From: Curtobacterium sp. MCBA15_009
Lineage (GTDB): Bacteria; Actinomycetota; Actinomycetes; Actinomycetales; Microbacteriaceae
DNA length: 44,202 bases
Reading direction: 5' to 3'
NCBI RefSeq assembly: GCF_001864895.1
Contig: NZ_MJGO01000023.1
Span: 336,476-380,677, forward strand
A model generated the notes under the pieces. The model was not told the DNA's origin, did no database searches, and worked only from the letters and a program-made list of their open reading frames with translations. The position numbers and the translations under genes were made by a program. Positions 19,962 through 28,659 of the stretch are shown piece after piece (position 1 is the stretch's first letter; the number at the start of each line of letters is the position of its first letter).

Positions 19962-20168
19962 GGCGCGGCGAGGTCGGTGAGATCGCGGTCCGGACCGGAT
20001 CCCGGTGGCCGGAGCGGGTCGGAGTGCGACCTCACCGACGATCGGAGGCCGAGGCGCGCAGTCAGAGACGCTGGCGAGAGGTCACGACATGCCGCACGGA
20101 CTCCGCCGAGGTCGCTCGGACCGTCGCTCGCGGGGGCCCCCAGCGACAGTTCGTGCGACCTCGGCGCC
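19962..20168 (+). repeat. Composite inverted-repeat element, copy A2
   Basis: Second, diverged copy of the element at 19,711, in direct orientation with a 251 bp period. It keeps the CCGGACCGGATCCCGGTGGC stretch, the 16-mer GGTCACGACATGCCGC (20,080-20,095) and the terminal dyad (about 20,105-20,127 with 20,142-20,165), ending CGACCTCGGCGCC. Differences between the copies include compensating changes near the stems, but this was judged by eye only. Confidence 0.75.
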
Positions 20169-20259
20169 GACCGAGCCGGACCGACCGGACCGGACCGGAC
20201 CGGCTCTGCCCTGCTCGGTCCGGTCCGGCCCGTGCGACACCGCCCCCCGGGAACACAGA

Positions 20260-20287
20260 ACGGGGCCGGCCCGAAGGCCGACCCCGT
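20260..20287 (-). terminator. Intrinsic terminator after the DUF3040 gene
   Basis: Minus-strand stem ACGGGGTCGGCC / GGCCGGCCCCGT with a TTCG tetraloop, about 20 nt past the stop codon. One G-U pair; a short TTCTGTGTT stretch follows. No long T run, as is usual in high-GC actinobacteria. Confidence 0.7.
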
Positions 20288-20307
20288 GGAGGACTGTGGA
20301 GGGAGCG

Positions 20308-20715
20308 CTAGCTCTGGTCGTTCCGCTTGTCCCAACGCTCGTTCATGCGGTCCATGAAGGACCCGCCGCCGTTCGACGACCGCGACGACCCACCGGACCG
20401 GGCGGACCCGCCGCTGGAGGGGCGTCCGGACCGCGGCGCCTTCGCCTTCGGAGCGCCGAGACCGGGGCGCAGGGCGAACAGCACGCCGGCGAGCATCACG
20501 ACGAAGCCGAGGATGCCGAGGAGCGGTGCCTTGATGGCGAGGCCGACGATGACGACGGCCACACCGGCGAGGGCGCCGAGCACCCCGAGCGTGATGGACG
20601 TGTACGTCGGACGGCCCTGTCGACGTGTGACACGCGCCACGAAGTCGGAATCGTTCTGGTAGAGGCTGCGCTCCATCTCTTCGAGAAGGCGCTGCTCCTG
20701 TTCCGAGAGCGGCAT
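20308..20715 (-). CDS. DUF3040 family membrane protein
   Basis: Small protein of unknown function found widely in actinobacteria. The 135 aa sequence starts with the family mark MPLSEQEQRLLEEMERSLY and a DSDFVARV segment. Two hydrophobic helices follow at about 42-61 and 64-82, then a basic Ser/Gly-rich tail (about 90-125) ending in a charged MNERWDKRNDQS. The ATG has GAGGGAA upstream. It is monocistronic: a terminator follows and a divergent gene lies upstream. Membrane location is inferred from hydrophobicity. Confidence 0.88.
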   Translation of the reverse strand: MPLSEQEQRLLEEMERSLYQNDSDFVARVTRRQGRPTYTSITLGVLGALAGVAVVIVGLAIKAPLLGILGFVVMLAGVLFALRPGLGAPKAKAPRSGRPSSGGSARSGGSSRSSNGGGSFMDRMNERWDKRNDQS

Positions 20716-20813
20716 CTTGGTTCCCTCTGTTCCTGGGATCGACGCGGGGTTGGTGAACCGGGCTGGAAAACACTCGTCTTGAGTGGGCCGATCCTACGTC
20801 CGGACCACTCCAC

Positions 20814-20819
20814 TAGGCT
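20814..20819 (+). promoter_or_regulatory. -10 element TAGGCT, leaderless start of the prenyl synthase gene
   Basis: TAGGCT ends 7 nt before the GTG at 20,827, and no Shine-Dalgarno sequence lies between. This spacing puts the transcript start at or next to the start codon, so a leaderless mRNA is likely. A convincing -35 was not found. Confidence 0.5.
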
Positions 20820-20826
20820 AGGCACC

Positions 20827-21945
20827 GTGGCTGAGAGTACGCGATTAGTGGACCTCGTATCGGCGCGTATCGACCGGGCACTCGACGAGCAGCGTGAGCG
20901 GCTCCTCGCGATCAGCCCCGACCTCGCGCCGTTCGACCAGTACGCCCGAGACCTGCTGTCCGGCGGCAAGCGCTTCCGGGCGCTGTTCTGCTACTGGGGT
21001 TGGCAGTCGGTCGCGGGGCGCTCCGGCTCGTTCGACCCCCTCGCCGAGGGTTCGCGACAGACCACCGCCGAGGCCGTCGTCACCGTCGCCGCCGCGCTCG
21101 AGGTCTTCCACGCCGCAGCCCTCGTGCACGACGACATCATGGACCGCTCGGACACCCGCCGTGGGCGACCGGCGGCGCACCGCCGCTTCGAGTCCCTGCA
21201 CCAGGAGTCCGGGTTCACCGGTGACCGGGCGCAGTACGGCACGAACTCGGCCCTGCTGCTCGGCGACCTGCTGCTGTCCCTGAGTGACTCCGTCTTCGAC
21301 GAGGGCCTGGCGCTGCTCGACCCGGTCCGGGCACGGATCGTCCGCCAGGAGTTCCACGCGATGCGCCTCGACGTCACCGCCGGGCAGTACCTCGACGTGC
21401 ACGAGGAGACCGCCTGGCCCGTCATCGACGAGTCCGAGCACCTGCTCCGCGCCCAGCGCGTCATCGTCTTCAAGTCCGCCAAGTACTCGATCGAGGCCCC
21501 CCTCGTCATCGGCGCACTCGTCGCCGGCGCGAGCGATTCGCAGCTCGAGGGCCTGCGGTCCTTCGGTCTGCCGCTCGGGGTGGCGTACCAGTTGCGCGAC
21601 GACATGCTCGGCGTCTTCGGCGACCCCGAGGTCACGGGCAAGCCCGCCGGCGACGACCTGCGCGAGGGCAAGCGCACCGTCCTCATCGCGTCCGCGCGCA
21701 AGGCGCTGCCGAGCGGCCCCCGGCAGCTGCTCGACGAGCTCCTCGGCGACCCGGACCTCGACGAGGCCCAGGTGCAGATGCTCCGCGCCACCCTCACCGA
21801 GTCCGGTGCGGTCGCCGCGGTGGAACGATCGATCGACCGGCACGTCGCGCGCGCCAAGGCCGCGCTCGAGTCCTCCCCGCTCACGCCGTCGGCGCGCGAC
21901 CAGCTCGCGTCGCTGGCGGACACGGTCAGCCGCCGCTCCGCGTAG
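20827..21945 (+). CDS. Trans-isoprenyl diphosphate synthase (IdsA/Rv2173-like)
   Basis: Chain-elongating prenyltransferase that condenses isopentenyl diphosphate with allylic diphosphates, supplying GGPP or longer chains for menaquinone or carotenoid synthesis. The 372 aa protein has GGKRFRAL near 46-53, the first Asp-rich motif DDIMD at 102-106, and the second, DDMLGVFGD, at 258-266, all intact, plus a GKRT segment that follows. The residues just before the first motif are small (AALVH), which allows longer products, but chain length cannot be set from this alone. The GTG at 20,827 gives VAESTRLVDLV. Its neighbours match the mycobacterial Rv2173-Rv2176 region. Confidence 0.9.
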   Translation: MAESTRLVDLVSARIDRALDEQRERLLAISPDLAPFDQYARDLLSGGKRFRALFCYWGWQSVAGRSGSFDPLAEGSRQTTAEAVVTVAAALEVFHAAALVHDDIMDRSDTRRGRPAAHRRFESLHQESGFTGDRAQYGTNSALLLGDLLLSLSDSVFDEGLALLDPVRARIVRQEFHAMRLDVTAGQYLDVHEETAWPVIDESEHLLRAQRVIVFKSAKYSIEAPLVIGALVAGASDSQLEGLRSFGLPLGVAYQLRDDMLGVFGDPEVTGKPAGDDLREGKRTVLIASARKALPSGPRQLLDELLGDPDLDEAQVQMLRATLTESGAVAAVERSIDRHVARAKAALESSPLTPSARDQLASLADTVSRRSA

Positions 21946-21960
21946 ACGCGACCCCGGAAC

Positions 21961-22002
21961 GGACGGGAGGCCCGTGGCGACACCGCCACGGGCCTCCCGT
22001 CC
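21961..22002. terminator. Bidirectional terminator hairpin
   Basis: A perfect 19 bp stem starting GGACGGGAGGCCCGTGGCG with a 4 nt loop lies between the convergent prenyl synthase and Rv2175c-like genes (stops at 21,945 and 22,017). It can end transcription from both sides. The outer arm GGACGGGAGGC recurs in the hairpins at 26,308 and 39,553. Confidence 0.75.
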
Positions 22003-22016
22003 GTCCCGGGGCGGGT

Positions 22017-22373
22017 CTAGAGCAGCGACTGAGCCACGCGGCGCACCTCGGCCTTGCGACCGGCGCGCAGCGCCGCGATCGGCGTCGTGCCCATCGCGTC
22101 GTCGACGGTGAGCATCCAGCGGACCGCCTCGTCGTCGGTGAAGCCGTTGTCGCCGAGCACGATGAGCGTGCCGCGGAGCTCGGGCATCGGCTCGCCGTCC
22201 TCCAGGAACTCGACCGGCACCCGGAGGACTCCGCCGACGCGGGCGGCGAGCAGGGTCTTCTGCTCGAAGAGTCGGTGGATCCGGCCGGGGCTGGTGCTGA
22301 ACATGTCCACGAGTTCGGGGACGGTCAGCCAGCGCTCGGAGAGGGTCAGGTCGTCTGCGGGTGCGGCACTCAC
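22017..22373 (-). CDS. Rv2175c-like DNA-binding protein
   Basis: Small 118 aa protein with an N-terminal helix-turn-helix (about 14-40, WLTVPELVDMFSTSPGRIHR) and a C-terminal Rv2175c-type domain (LIVLGDNGFTDDEAVRWML, then PIAALRAGRKAEVRRVAQ). In Mycobacterium tuberculosis the homologue binds DNA and is phosphorylated by the neighbouring kinase PknL; a PknL-type kinase is two genes away here, so the same pairing is likely. The GTG at 22,373 is the only start that fits the family N-terminus; it has no clear ribosome binding site. Its target genes are unknown; the divergent region upstream holds three GTCAC repeats. Confidence 0.85.
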   Translation of the reverse strand: MSAAPADDLTLSERWLTVPELVDMFSTSPGRIHRLFEQKTLLAARVGGVLRVPVEFLEDGEPMPELRGTLIVLGDNGFTDDEAVRWMLTVDDAMGTTPIAALRAGRKAEVRRVAQSLL

Positions 22374-22419
22374 ACGCCCATGGTGCCAGAGCGCGCGCCG
22401 GTCCGGCGCGACCTCGTTC

Positions 22420-22442
22420 GTCACACCAGTCACACGCGTCAC
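22420..22442. promoter_or_regulatory. Three GTCAC direct repeats at 9 bp spacing
   Basis: GTCAC occurs at 22,420, 22,429 and 22,438, an exact 9 bp period, in the 171 bp between the divergent Rv2175c-like and LysM genes. TTGACT follows at 22,457-22,462, facing the LysM gene. Evenly spaced short repeats at a divergent promoter suggest an operator, and the adjacent HTH protein is the obvious candidate binder. Binding is inferred. Confidence 0.4.
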
Positions 22443-22544
22443 GTCCGACTCTCTGGTTGACTTGGAAACCACACCATGCCAGCGTGGGGCCACCTGTGAG
22501 TGCGCGCACGCACGAGCACGGCTCACCGAGGTCAGGAGAAACCC

Positions 22545-23855
22545 GTGGACAACGCCGCAGACGACGCCGCCCGGCGCGCGCGATCCGCCCGCTTCGCCAC
22601 CGTCCCCATCGTCCTCGCGGGGACCATCGCGGTGACCGCCGGACTCACCGGCCCCGTCGCGCACGCCGAACCGCGGCACGACGACCAGGACGCGAACCAC
22701 AAGCGCCACGTCGACCAGGACCGCACCGTCGGCGACCGCCCGGTGTTCAGCACCGCCGTCGCCCGGCCGGCGCAGACCGTCGTGACCACCGTCGCGGCGA
22801 CCGCCTCGGTGCCGTCCTCGTACACGGTCCGCCAGGGCGACACCGTGTCCGGCATCGCCGCCCGCTTCGGCCTCTCCGCGCAGGAGGTCCTGGTGCGCAA
22901 CGGCCTCGGCTGGAACACGATCATCCACCCGGGCCAGACCCTGCACCTCGCCTCGACGCCCGCGGTCACCACCGCGTCCACCCGCACGTCGGGGGCCGCG
23001 ACGTCGGGCGCCACCGCGTCCACCGGGTCGAGCACCTCGAGCTACCACGTGAAGTCGGGCGACACGGTCTCCGGCATCGCGTCCCGCGTGGGCGTGTCCA
23101 CGTCGGCGCTCCTGTCGGCGAACCGGCTCTCGCAGCGCAGCGTCATCTACCCGGGCCAGACCCTCCGGGTGCCGCACGGCGCCACGACGTCGGCGCCGTC
23201 CTCGACGGCGTCGTCCACGTCCGGCTCCGGCGGGTCGTCGGCGTCGCGTGCGTCCTCGGTGAAGATCGCCGCGGGCGACACCGTCGGCTCGATCGCCGCC
23301 GCGCACCACGTGTCGGTCGCGTCGCTCCTGTCCGCGAACGGCCTGAGCTACACGAGCACCATCTACGCGGGCGGCACCCTCGTCCTGCCCGGTGCCACGT
23401 CCACCGCCGTCGCCGCCGCGCCCTCCGGTGCCGCGGTCAGCTCCGCCGTCGGGCTGAGCGCCCAGCAGCGGCAGAACGCCGCGACGATCGTCGCCGTCGG
23501 ACGCTCCCTCGGTGTGCCGGACCGGGGCATCGTCGTCGCCCTCGCCGCCGCGATGCAGGAGTCGAGCCTCCGCAACCTCGCGCACGGCGACCGTGACTCG
23601 GTCGGCCTGTTCCAGCAGCGTCCGAGCCAGGGCTGGGGCAGCGCCGCGGCCCTGCAGGACCCGACCCACGCCGCGAAGCTCTTCTACGGCGGCCGGTCGA
23701 ACCCGAACGCCGGCACGACGCGCGGCCTGCTCGACGTGCCCGGATGGGCGTCGATGAGCATCACGGACGCGGCCCAGGCCGTGCAGCGTTCCGCCTACCC
23801 GAAGGCCTACGCCCACTGGGCGAGCGCCGCCGAGGGCTGGCTGGCCACGCTCTGA
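22545..23855 (+). CDS. Secreted LysM protein with lysozyme-like catalytic domain
   Basis: Predicted extracellular peptidoglycan-binding hydrolase. The 436 aa protein has a signal peptide (about 1-41, ending AHA before EPRHDD). Three LysM repeats follow at about 92-136, 167-210 and 238-282, each with a GDTV-GIA or GSIA core and separated by Ser/Thr/Ala linkers. A C-terminal domain of about 130 aa contains AAAMQESSLRNLAHGDRD and SVGLFQQRPSQGWG; this is the lysozyme/transglycosylase-like fold, with E339 the likely catalytic acid. The GTG has AGGAGAA 5 nt upstream. Lying beside the PASTA kinase gene, it could be part of wall remodelling under kinase control, which is inference. Confidence 0.85.
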   Translation: MDNAADDAARRARSARFATVPIVLAGTIAVTAGLTGPVAHAEPRHDDQDANHKRHVDQDRTVGDRPVFSTAVARPAQTVVTTVAATASVPSSYTVRQGDTVSGIAARFGLSAQEVLVRNGLGWNTIIHPGQTLHLASTPAVTTASTRTSGAATSGATASTGSSTSSYHVKSGDTVSGIASRVGVSTSALLSANRLSQRSVIYPGQTLRVPHGATTSAPSSTASSTSGSGGSSASRASSVKIAAGDTVGSIAAAHHVSVASLLSANGLSYTSTIYAGGTLVLPGATSTAVAAAPSGAAVSSAVGLSAQQRQNAATIVAVGRSLGVPDRGIVVALAAAMQESSLRNLAHGDRDSVGLFQQRPSQGWGSAAALQDPTHAAKLFYGGRSNPNAGTTRGLLDVPGWASMSITDAAQAVQRSAYPKAYAHWASAAEGWLATL

Positions 23856-23869
23856 GTCTCATCCGCAAG

Positions 23870-23921
23870 ATCGAGATTGCATCACGACCGGTGCGTCAGT
23901 GCGGCCGTGTGCAGTCTCGAT
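23870..23921. promoter_or_regulatory. Inverted repeat upstream of the pknL promoter
   Basis: ATCGAGATTGCA (23,870-23,881) pairs with TGCAGTCTCGAT (23,910-23,921), 11 of 12 positions, across a 28 nt centre. It fills the gap between the LysM stop and the pknL -10 and would cover the -35 region. It could be an operator or a weak terminator; there is no T run, so an operator is favoured. Confidence 0.4.
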
Positions 23922-23924
23922 TCG

Positions 23925-23930
23925 TAGAAT
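23925..23930 (+). promoter_or_regulatory. -10 element TAGAAT, leaderless start of pknL
   Basis: TAGAAT is a near-consensus -10 and ends 7 nt before the ATG at 23,938. There is no Shine-Dalgarno sequence in the short space, so the mRNA is probably leaderless. Confidence 0.55.
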
Positions 23931-23937
23931 GCCGCCG

Positions 23938-25986
<2,049 letters not shown>

Positions 25987-26013
25987 CGGGGCGACTGACA
26001 CGTCGAAGGCTTC

Positions 26014-26064
26014 GCGAAAGCGACAGTCTGGCGCCACACATCGGCGGCACACTGTCGCTTTCGC
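26014..26064. repeat. GCGACAGT stem-loop element, copy B1
   Basis: Perfect 14 bp stem GCGAAAGCGACAGT / ACTGTCGCTTTCGC with a 23 nt loop, 27 bp after the pknL stop. The loop holds CTGGCGCCACACATCGGCG. A second copy lies at 26,183 in the same orientation. It may double as the pknL terminator, but a loop kept in sequence argues for more than termination. Confidence 0.7.
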
Positions 26065-26182
26065 AGAACGGCACCGCCGGCACCGCCGGCGCCGCGCGCA
26101 GCGGGCAGCGGGCAGGGCGAGCGGGGCGAGCAGTCCGATCCGCCACGGCGACACACGTCCGCCTGGCCCCGCCGAAGGCTCC

Positions 26183-26233
26183 GCGAGGGCGACAGTCTGG
26201 CGCCGCACATCGGCGAGACAGTGTCGCTTCCGC
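26183..26233. repeat. GCGACAGT stem-loop element, copy B2
   Basis: Diverged copy of the element at 26,014 at a 169 bp distance. Its outer arms GCGAGGGCGACA and TGTCGCTTCCGC pair at 10 of 12 positions, while the loop CTGGCGCCGCACATCGGCG differs from copy B1 at one base. Upstream, CGAAGGCT is also shared. Loop conservation above stem conservation is notable. The rest of 25,987-26,307 is GC-rich sequence with no supported gene. Confidence 0.65.
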
Positions 26234-26307
26234 GGGACGGGACGGGACGGCACGGCGGGCGGCCGCGTCGGACGCGCGCGGCTGGCACTGGGCGCGACCG
26301 GCACGAC

Positions 26308-26349
26308 GGACGGGAGGCACGGTGCGGGCCTGCCACGGGCCTCCCGTCC
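26308..26349. repeat. GGACGGGAGGC hairpin
   Basis: GGACGGGAGGC (26,308-26,318) pairs perfectly with 26,339-26,349 over a 20 nt loop. The same outer arm is used in the terminators at 21,961 and 39,553. It lies between the convergent pknL and aroG genes and may be a second, weaker terminator. Confidence 0.5.
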
Positions 26350-26359
26350 GGTCCGCGGC

Positions 26360-26400
26360 AGCGACAGGACCCCGCGAACTGCTCGCGGGGTCCTGTCGCT
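26360..26400 (-). terminator. aroG terminator
   Basis: Perfect 18 bp stem AGCGACAGGACCCCGCGA with a 5 nt loop, 29 nt past the aroG stop. It is the strongest hairpin in this gap and probably ends the ROK-plsC-aroG transcript. Confidence 0.75.
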
Positions 26401-26429
26401 CTGCCGGGACCGACCCGACCTGCGTCGCG

Positions 26430-27815
26430 CTAGGCGCGGACGTGCGGGTGCGCGCCGAGCTCCTCGGCCACCAGGAAGGCGAGCTCGAGCGACTGCATGT
26501 GGTTGAGCCGCGGGTCGCACAGCGACTCGTAACGGGTCGCGAGCGTGGCCTCGTCGATGTGCTCCGAGCCGCCGAGGCACTCGGTGACGTCGTCGCCGGT
26601 GAGCTCGACGTGCATGCCGCCCGGGTAGGTGCCGACCTGACGGTGCGCCTCGAAGAAGCCGAGCACCTCGTCGACGACGTCGTCGAAGCGCCGCGTCTTG
26701 TAGCCGGTGGGCGTGGTGAGGCCGTTGCCGTGCATCGGGTCGGTGACCCACAGCGGGTTCGCGTCCATGCCCTTGATCGCCTCGAGCAGCTTCGGCAGCT
26801 CGTCGCGGATCTTGCCGGCGCCCATGCGGGTGATGAAGGTCAGGCGACCGGGCTCGCGGTTCGGGTCGAGCTTCTCGACCAGGGCCTGCATGTCGTCGAC
26901 GCTCGTCGTCGGGCCGAGCTTCACGCCGATCGGGTTCCGGACGCGGGACAGGAAGTCCACGTGGGCACCGTCGAGGTCACGCGTGCGCTCCCCGATCCAG
27001 ATGAAGTGGCCCGAGGTGTCGTACGCCTGGCCGGACCGGGAGTCGATGCGGGTCATCGGCCGCTCGTAGTCCATGAGCAGGCCCTCGTGCGAGGCGTAGA
27101 ACTCGACGTTCTTCAGGGCGTCGAAGTCGGCGCCGCAGGCCGCCATGAAGCGGATCGCGCGGTCGATCTCCTGCGCCAGGTGCTCGTACCGGGCGTTCGC
27201 CGGGTTCGACGCGAAGCCCTTGTTCCACGAGTGCACCTGGCGCAGGTCGGCGAACCCGCCCTGCGTGAAGGCGCGGACGAGGTTCAGGGTCGACGCGGCG
27301 GTGTGGTACCCCTGCACCAGGCGGCGCGGGTCGGCCTGCCGGCTCTCCGGGGTGAAGTCGTAGCCGTTCACGATGTCGCCGCGGTAGGCGGGCAGCGTGA
27401 CGTCGCCGCGGGTCTCGAAGTCGCTCGAGCGCGGCTTGGCGAACTGGCCGGCCATGCGCCCCATCTTGATGACCGGCATCGAGGCACCGTACGTGAGCAC
27501 GACGGCCATCTGCAGGATCGTCTTGACGCGGTCGCGGATGGAGTCGGCGGTGGCACCGGCGAAGGTCTCGGCGCAGTCGCCGCCCTGCAGCAGGAACGCC
27601 TTGCCCTGGGCGGCGGCGGCGAGCCGCTCGCGCAGCTTGTCGACCTCGCCGGCGAAGACGAGCGGCGGCAGCGTGGCGATCTCGGCCGAGGCGGCCTCGG
27701 CCGCGGCGGGGTCCGGCCAGGTCGGCTGCTGCTTGATCGGGAGGGTGCGCCAGTAGTCCAGGCCCTCGATCGCGTCCGGATCCTGCAGGGCGACGAAGTC
27801 GGTCGACTCGGACAA
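26430..27815 (-). CDS. aroG: Class II DAHP synthase
   Basis: First enzyme of the shikimate pathway: condenses phosphoenolpyruvate and erythrose 4-phosphate to DAHP. The 461 aa protein is of the plant-like class II type also found in mycobacteria. It shows FLLQGGDCAETF with the metal-binding cysteine, AVVLTYGASMPVIKMGRMAGQFAKPRS, HIWIGERTR-type (HFIWIGERTR), GVKLGPTTS, DPMHGNG, HVELTGDDVTECLGG and the C-terminal DPRLNHMQSLELAFLVAE. TTG at 27,815 is preferred since GAGGTA lies 8 nt upstream; GTG at 27,857 would add 14 residues but has no ribosome binding site. It is 88 bp after plsC and may have its own promoter. Confidence 0.94.
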   Translation of the reverse strand: MSESTDFVALQDPDAIEGLDYWRTLPIKQQPTWPDPAAAEAASAEIATLPPLVFAGEVDKLRERLAAAAQGKAFLLQGGDCAETFAGATADSIRDRVKTILQMAVVLTYGASMPVIKMGRMAGQFAKPRSSDFETRGDVTLPAYRGDIVNGYDFTPESRQADPRRLVQGYHTAASTLNLVRAFTQGGFADLRQVHSWNKGFASNPANARYEHLAQEIDRAIRFMAACGADFDALKNVEFYASHEGLLMDYERPMTRIDSRSGQAYDTSGHFIWIGERTRDLDGAHVDFLSRVRNPIGVKLGPTTSVDDMQALVEKLDPNREPGRLTFITRMGAGKIRDELPKLLEAIKGMDANPLWVTDPMHGNGLTTPTGYKTRRFDDVVDEVLGFFEAHRQVGTYPGGMHVELTGDDVTECLGGSEHIDEATLATRYESLCDPRLNHMQSLELAFLVAEELGAHPHVRA

Positions 27816-27900
27816 GGGCGGTACCTCGGTGTTCTGTGCGATCGGCGCGGCGTGCACATCGGCGACGCCGTGCGCCCCGGGCGGGTGCCGGGACCATCAG

Positions 27901-27906
27901 AGCCTA
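27901..27906 (-). promoter_or_regulatory. Possible aroG promoter (-10 TAGGCT)
   Basis: TAGGCT on the minus strand overlaps the plsC stop codon (its TAG is the stop). It would give aroG a leader of about 80 nt before the TTG. The same hexamer serves the prenyl synthase and ROK genes. No clear -35. Confidence 0.35.
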
Positions 27907-28629
27907 ACGTGCGGGCGTGCTCCCGCGTTCCCGCATGACGGCCTCGCGCGCAGAGCTCGCGCGCTCCTTGACGCTCGTCGCGTAGACGTCGACGTACTCC
28001 TGGCGGCTCAGACCGGCGAGCTCGTGCATGACCTCGTCGGTGACGCTGCGCAGGATGAAGCGGTCGGTCTCGAACCCCTGGAAGCGCGAGAAGTCGAGCG
28101 GCTTGCCGAAGACGACGCCGACGCGCTTGATCTTCGGGAACTTCTGCCCGATCTGCTGGACCTCACGGGTGCCCACCATGGCGACCGGGACGACGAGCAC
28201 GCGGCCCTCGAGGATCATCCGCGCGATGCCGGTGCGACCCCGGTACAGCTTGCCGTCGGGGCTGCGGGTGCCCTCGGGGTAGATGCCGAGCTGCTCGCCG
28301 CGGGCCAGGACCTGCAGCCCGGTGCGCAGGGACGCTTCGGACGCCTTGCCGCCGGAGCGGTCGATGGGCAGCTGGCCGATCGCGTTGAAGAACGTCTTCG
28401 TCGCCCAGCCCTTCAGGCCGCGCCCGGTGAAGTAGTCGCTCTTCGCCAGGAAGGACAACCGCCGGTCGAGCACCGCGGGCAGGATCACCGAGTCGATGAA
28501 CGAGATGTGGTTCGACGCGAAGATGACCGGTCCGGTCGTCGGCACGTTCTCGCGGCCGATCACCCACGGGCGGAACAGGGTGAGGATGAGCGGGCCGAGC
28601 ACGAAGTTCTTCAGCAGCCAGTAGGTCAT
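27904..28629 (-). CDS. 1-acylglycerol-3-phosphate acyltransferase (PlsC family)
   Basis: Membrane-associated acyltransferase of the PlsC/LPLAT family, expected to acylate lysophosphatidic acid or a similar lysolipid in phospholipid synthesis. The 241 aa protein has a hydrophobic N-terminus (about 3-20), the catalytic motif NHISFID (N-H-x4-D type), the FFNAIGQLPIDR segment, the acceptor motif YPEGTRSPDG and VVPVAMVGTREV. Length is normal. The ATG has a GGAG sequence upstream. It lies 30 bp after the ROK kinase and is probably cotranscribed with it. Exact substrate is unknown. Confidence 0.88.
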   Translation of the reverse strand: MTYWLLKNFVLGPLILTLFRPWVIGRENVPTTGPVIFASNHISFIDSVILPAVLDRRLSFLAKSDYFTGRGLKGWATKTFFNAIGQLPIDRSGGKASEASLRTGLQVLARGEQLGIYPEGTRSPDGKLYRGRTGIARMILEGRVLVVPVAMVGTREVQQIGQKFPKIKRVGVVFGKPLDFSRFQGFETDRFILRSVTDEVMHELAGLSRQEYVDVYATSVKERASSAREAVMRERGSTPAR

Positions 28630-28659
28630 CGACGACTCCAGGTGGTGGGTGGCCCGACC

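Larger units (their letters stand above)
19548..20259. other. Non-coding block between mraZ and the DUF3040 gene
   Basis: About 700 bp with no supported gene. Open frames exist on both strands only because stop codons are rare in this composition; their predicted proteins are Arg/Pro/Ala-rich and match no family. From 19,711 to 20,168 the block holds two diverged copies of a repeat with nested inverted repeats. From about 20,169 to 20,215 there is a CGGAC/CGGTC-rich simple stretch. Confidence 0.7.

Noticed and set aside
19548..20259. RNase P RNA or another known structured RNA upstream of mraZ
   Set aside because: The conserved RNase P RNA core motifs are not present; the structure seen is explained by the duplicated inverted repeats.
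20005..20826. Upstream extension of the prenyl synthase frame
   Set aside because: It runs through the repeat block, the DUF3040 terminator and the DUF3040 gene; the family N-terminus begins at the GTG at 20,827.
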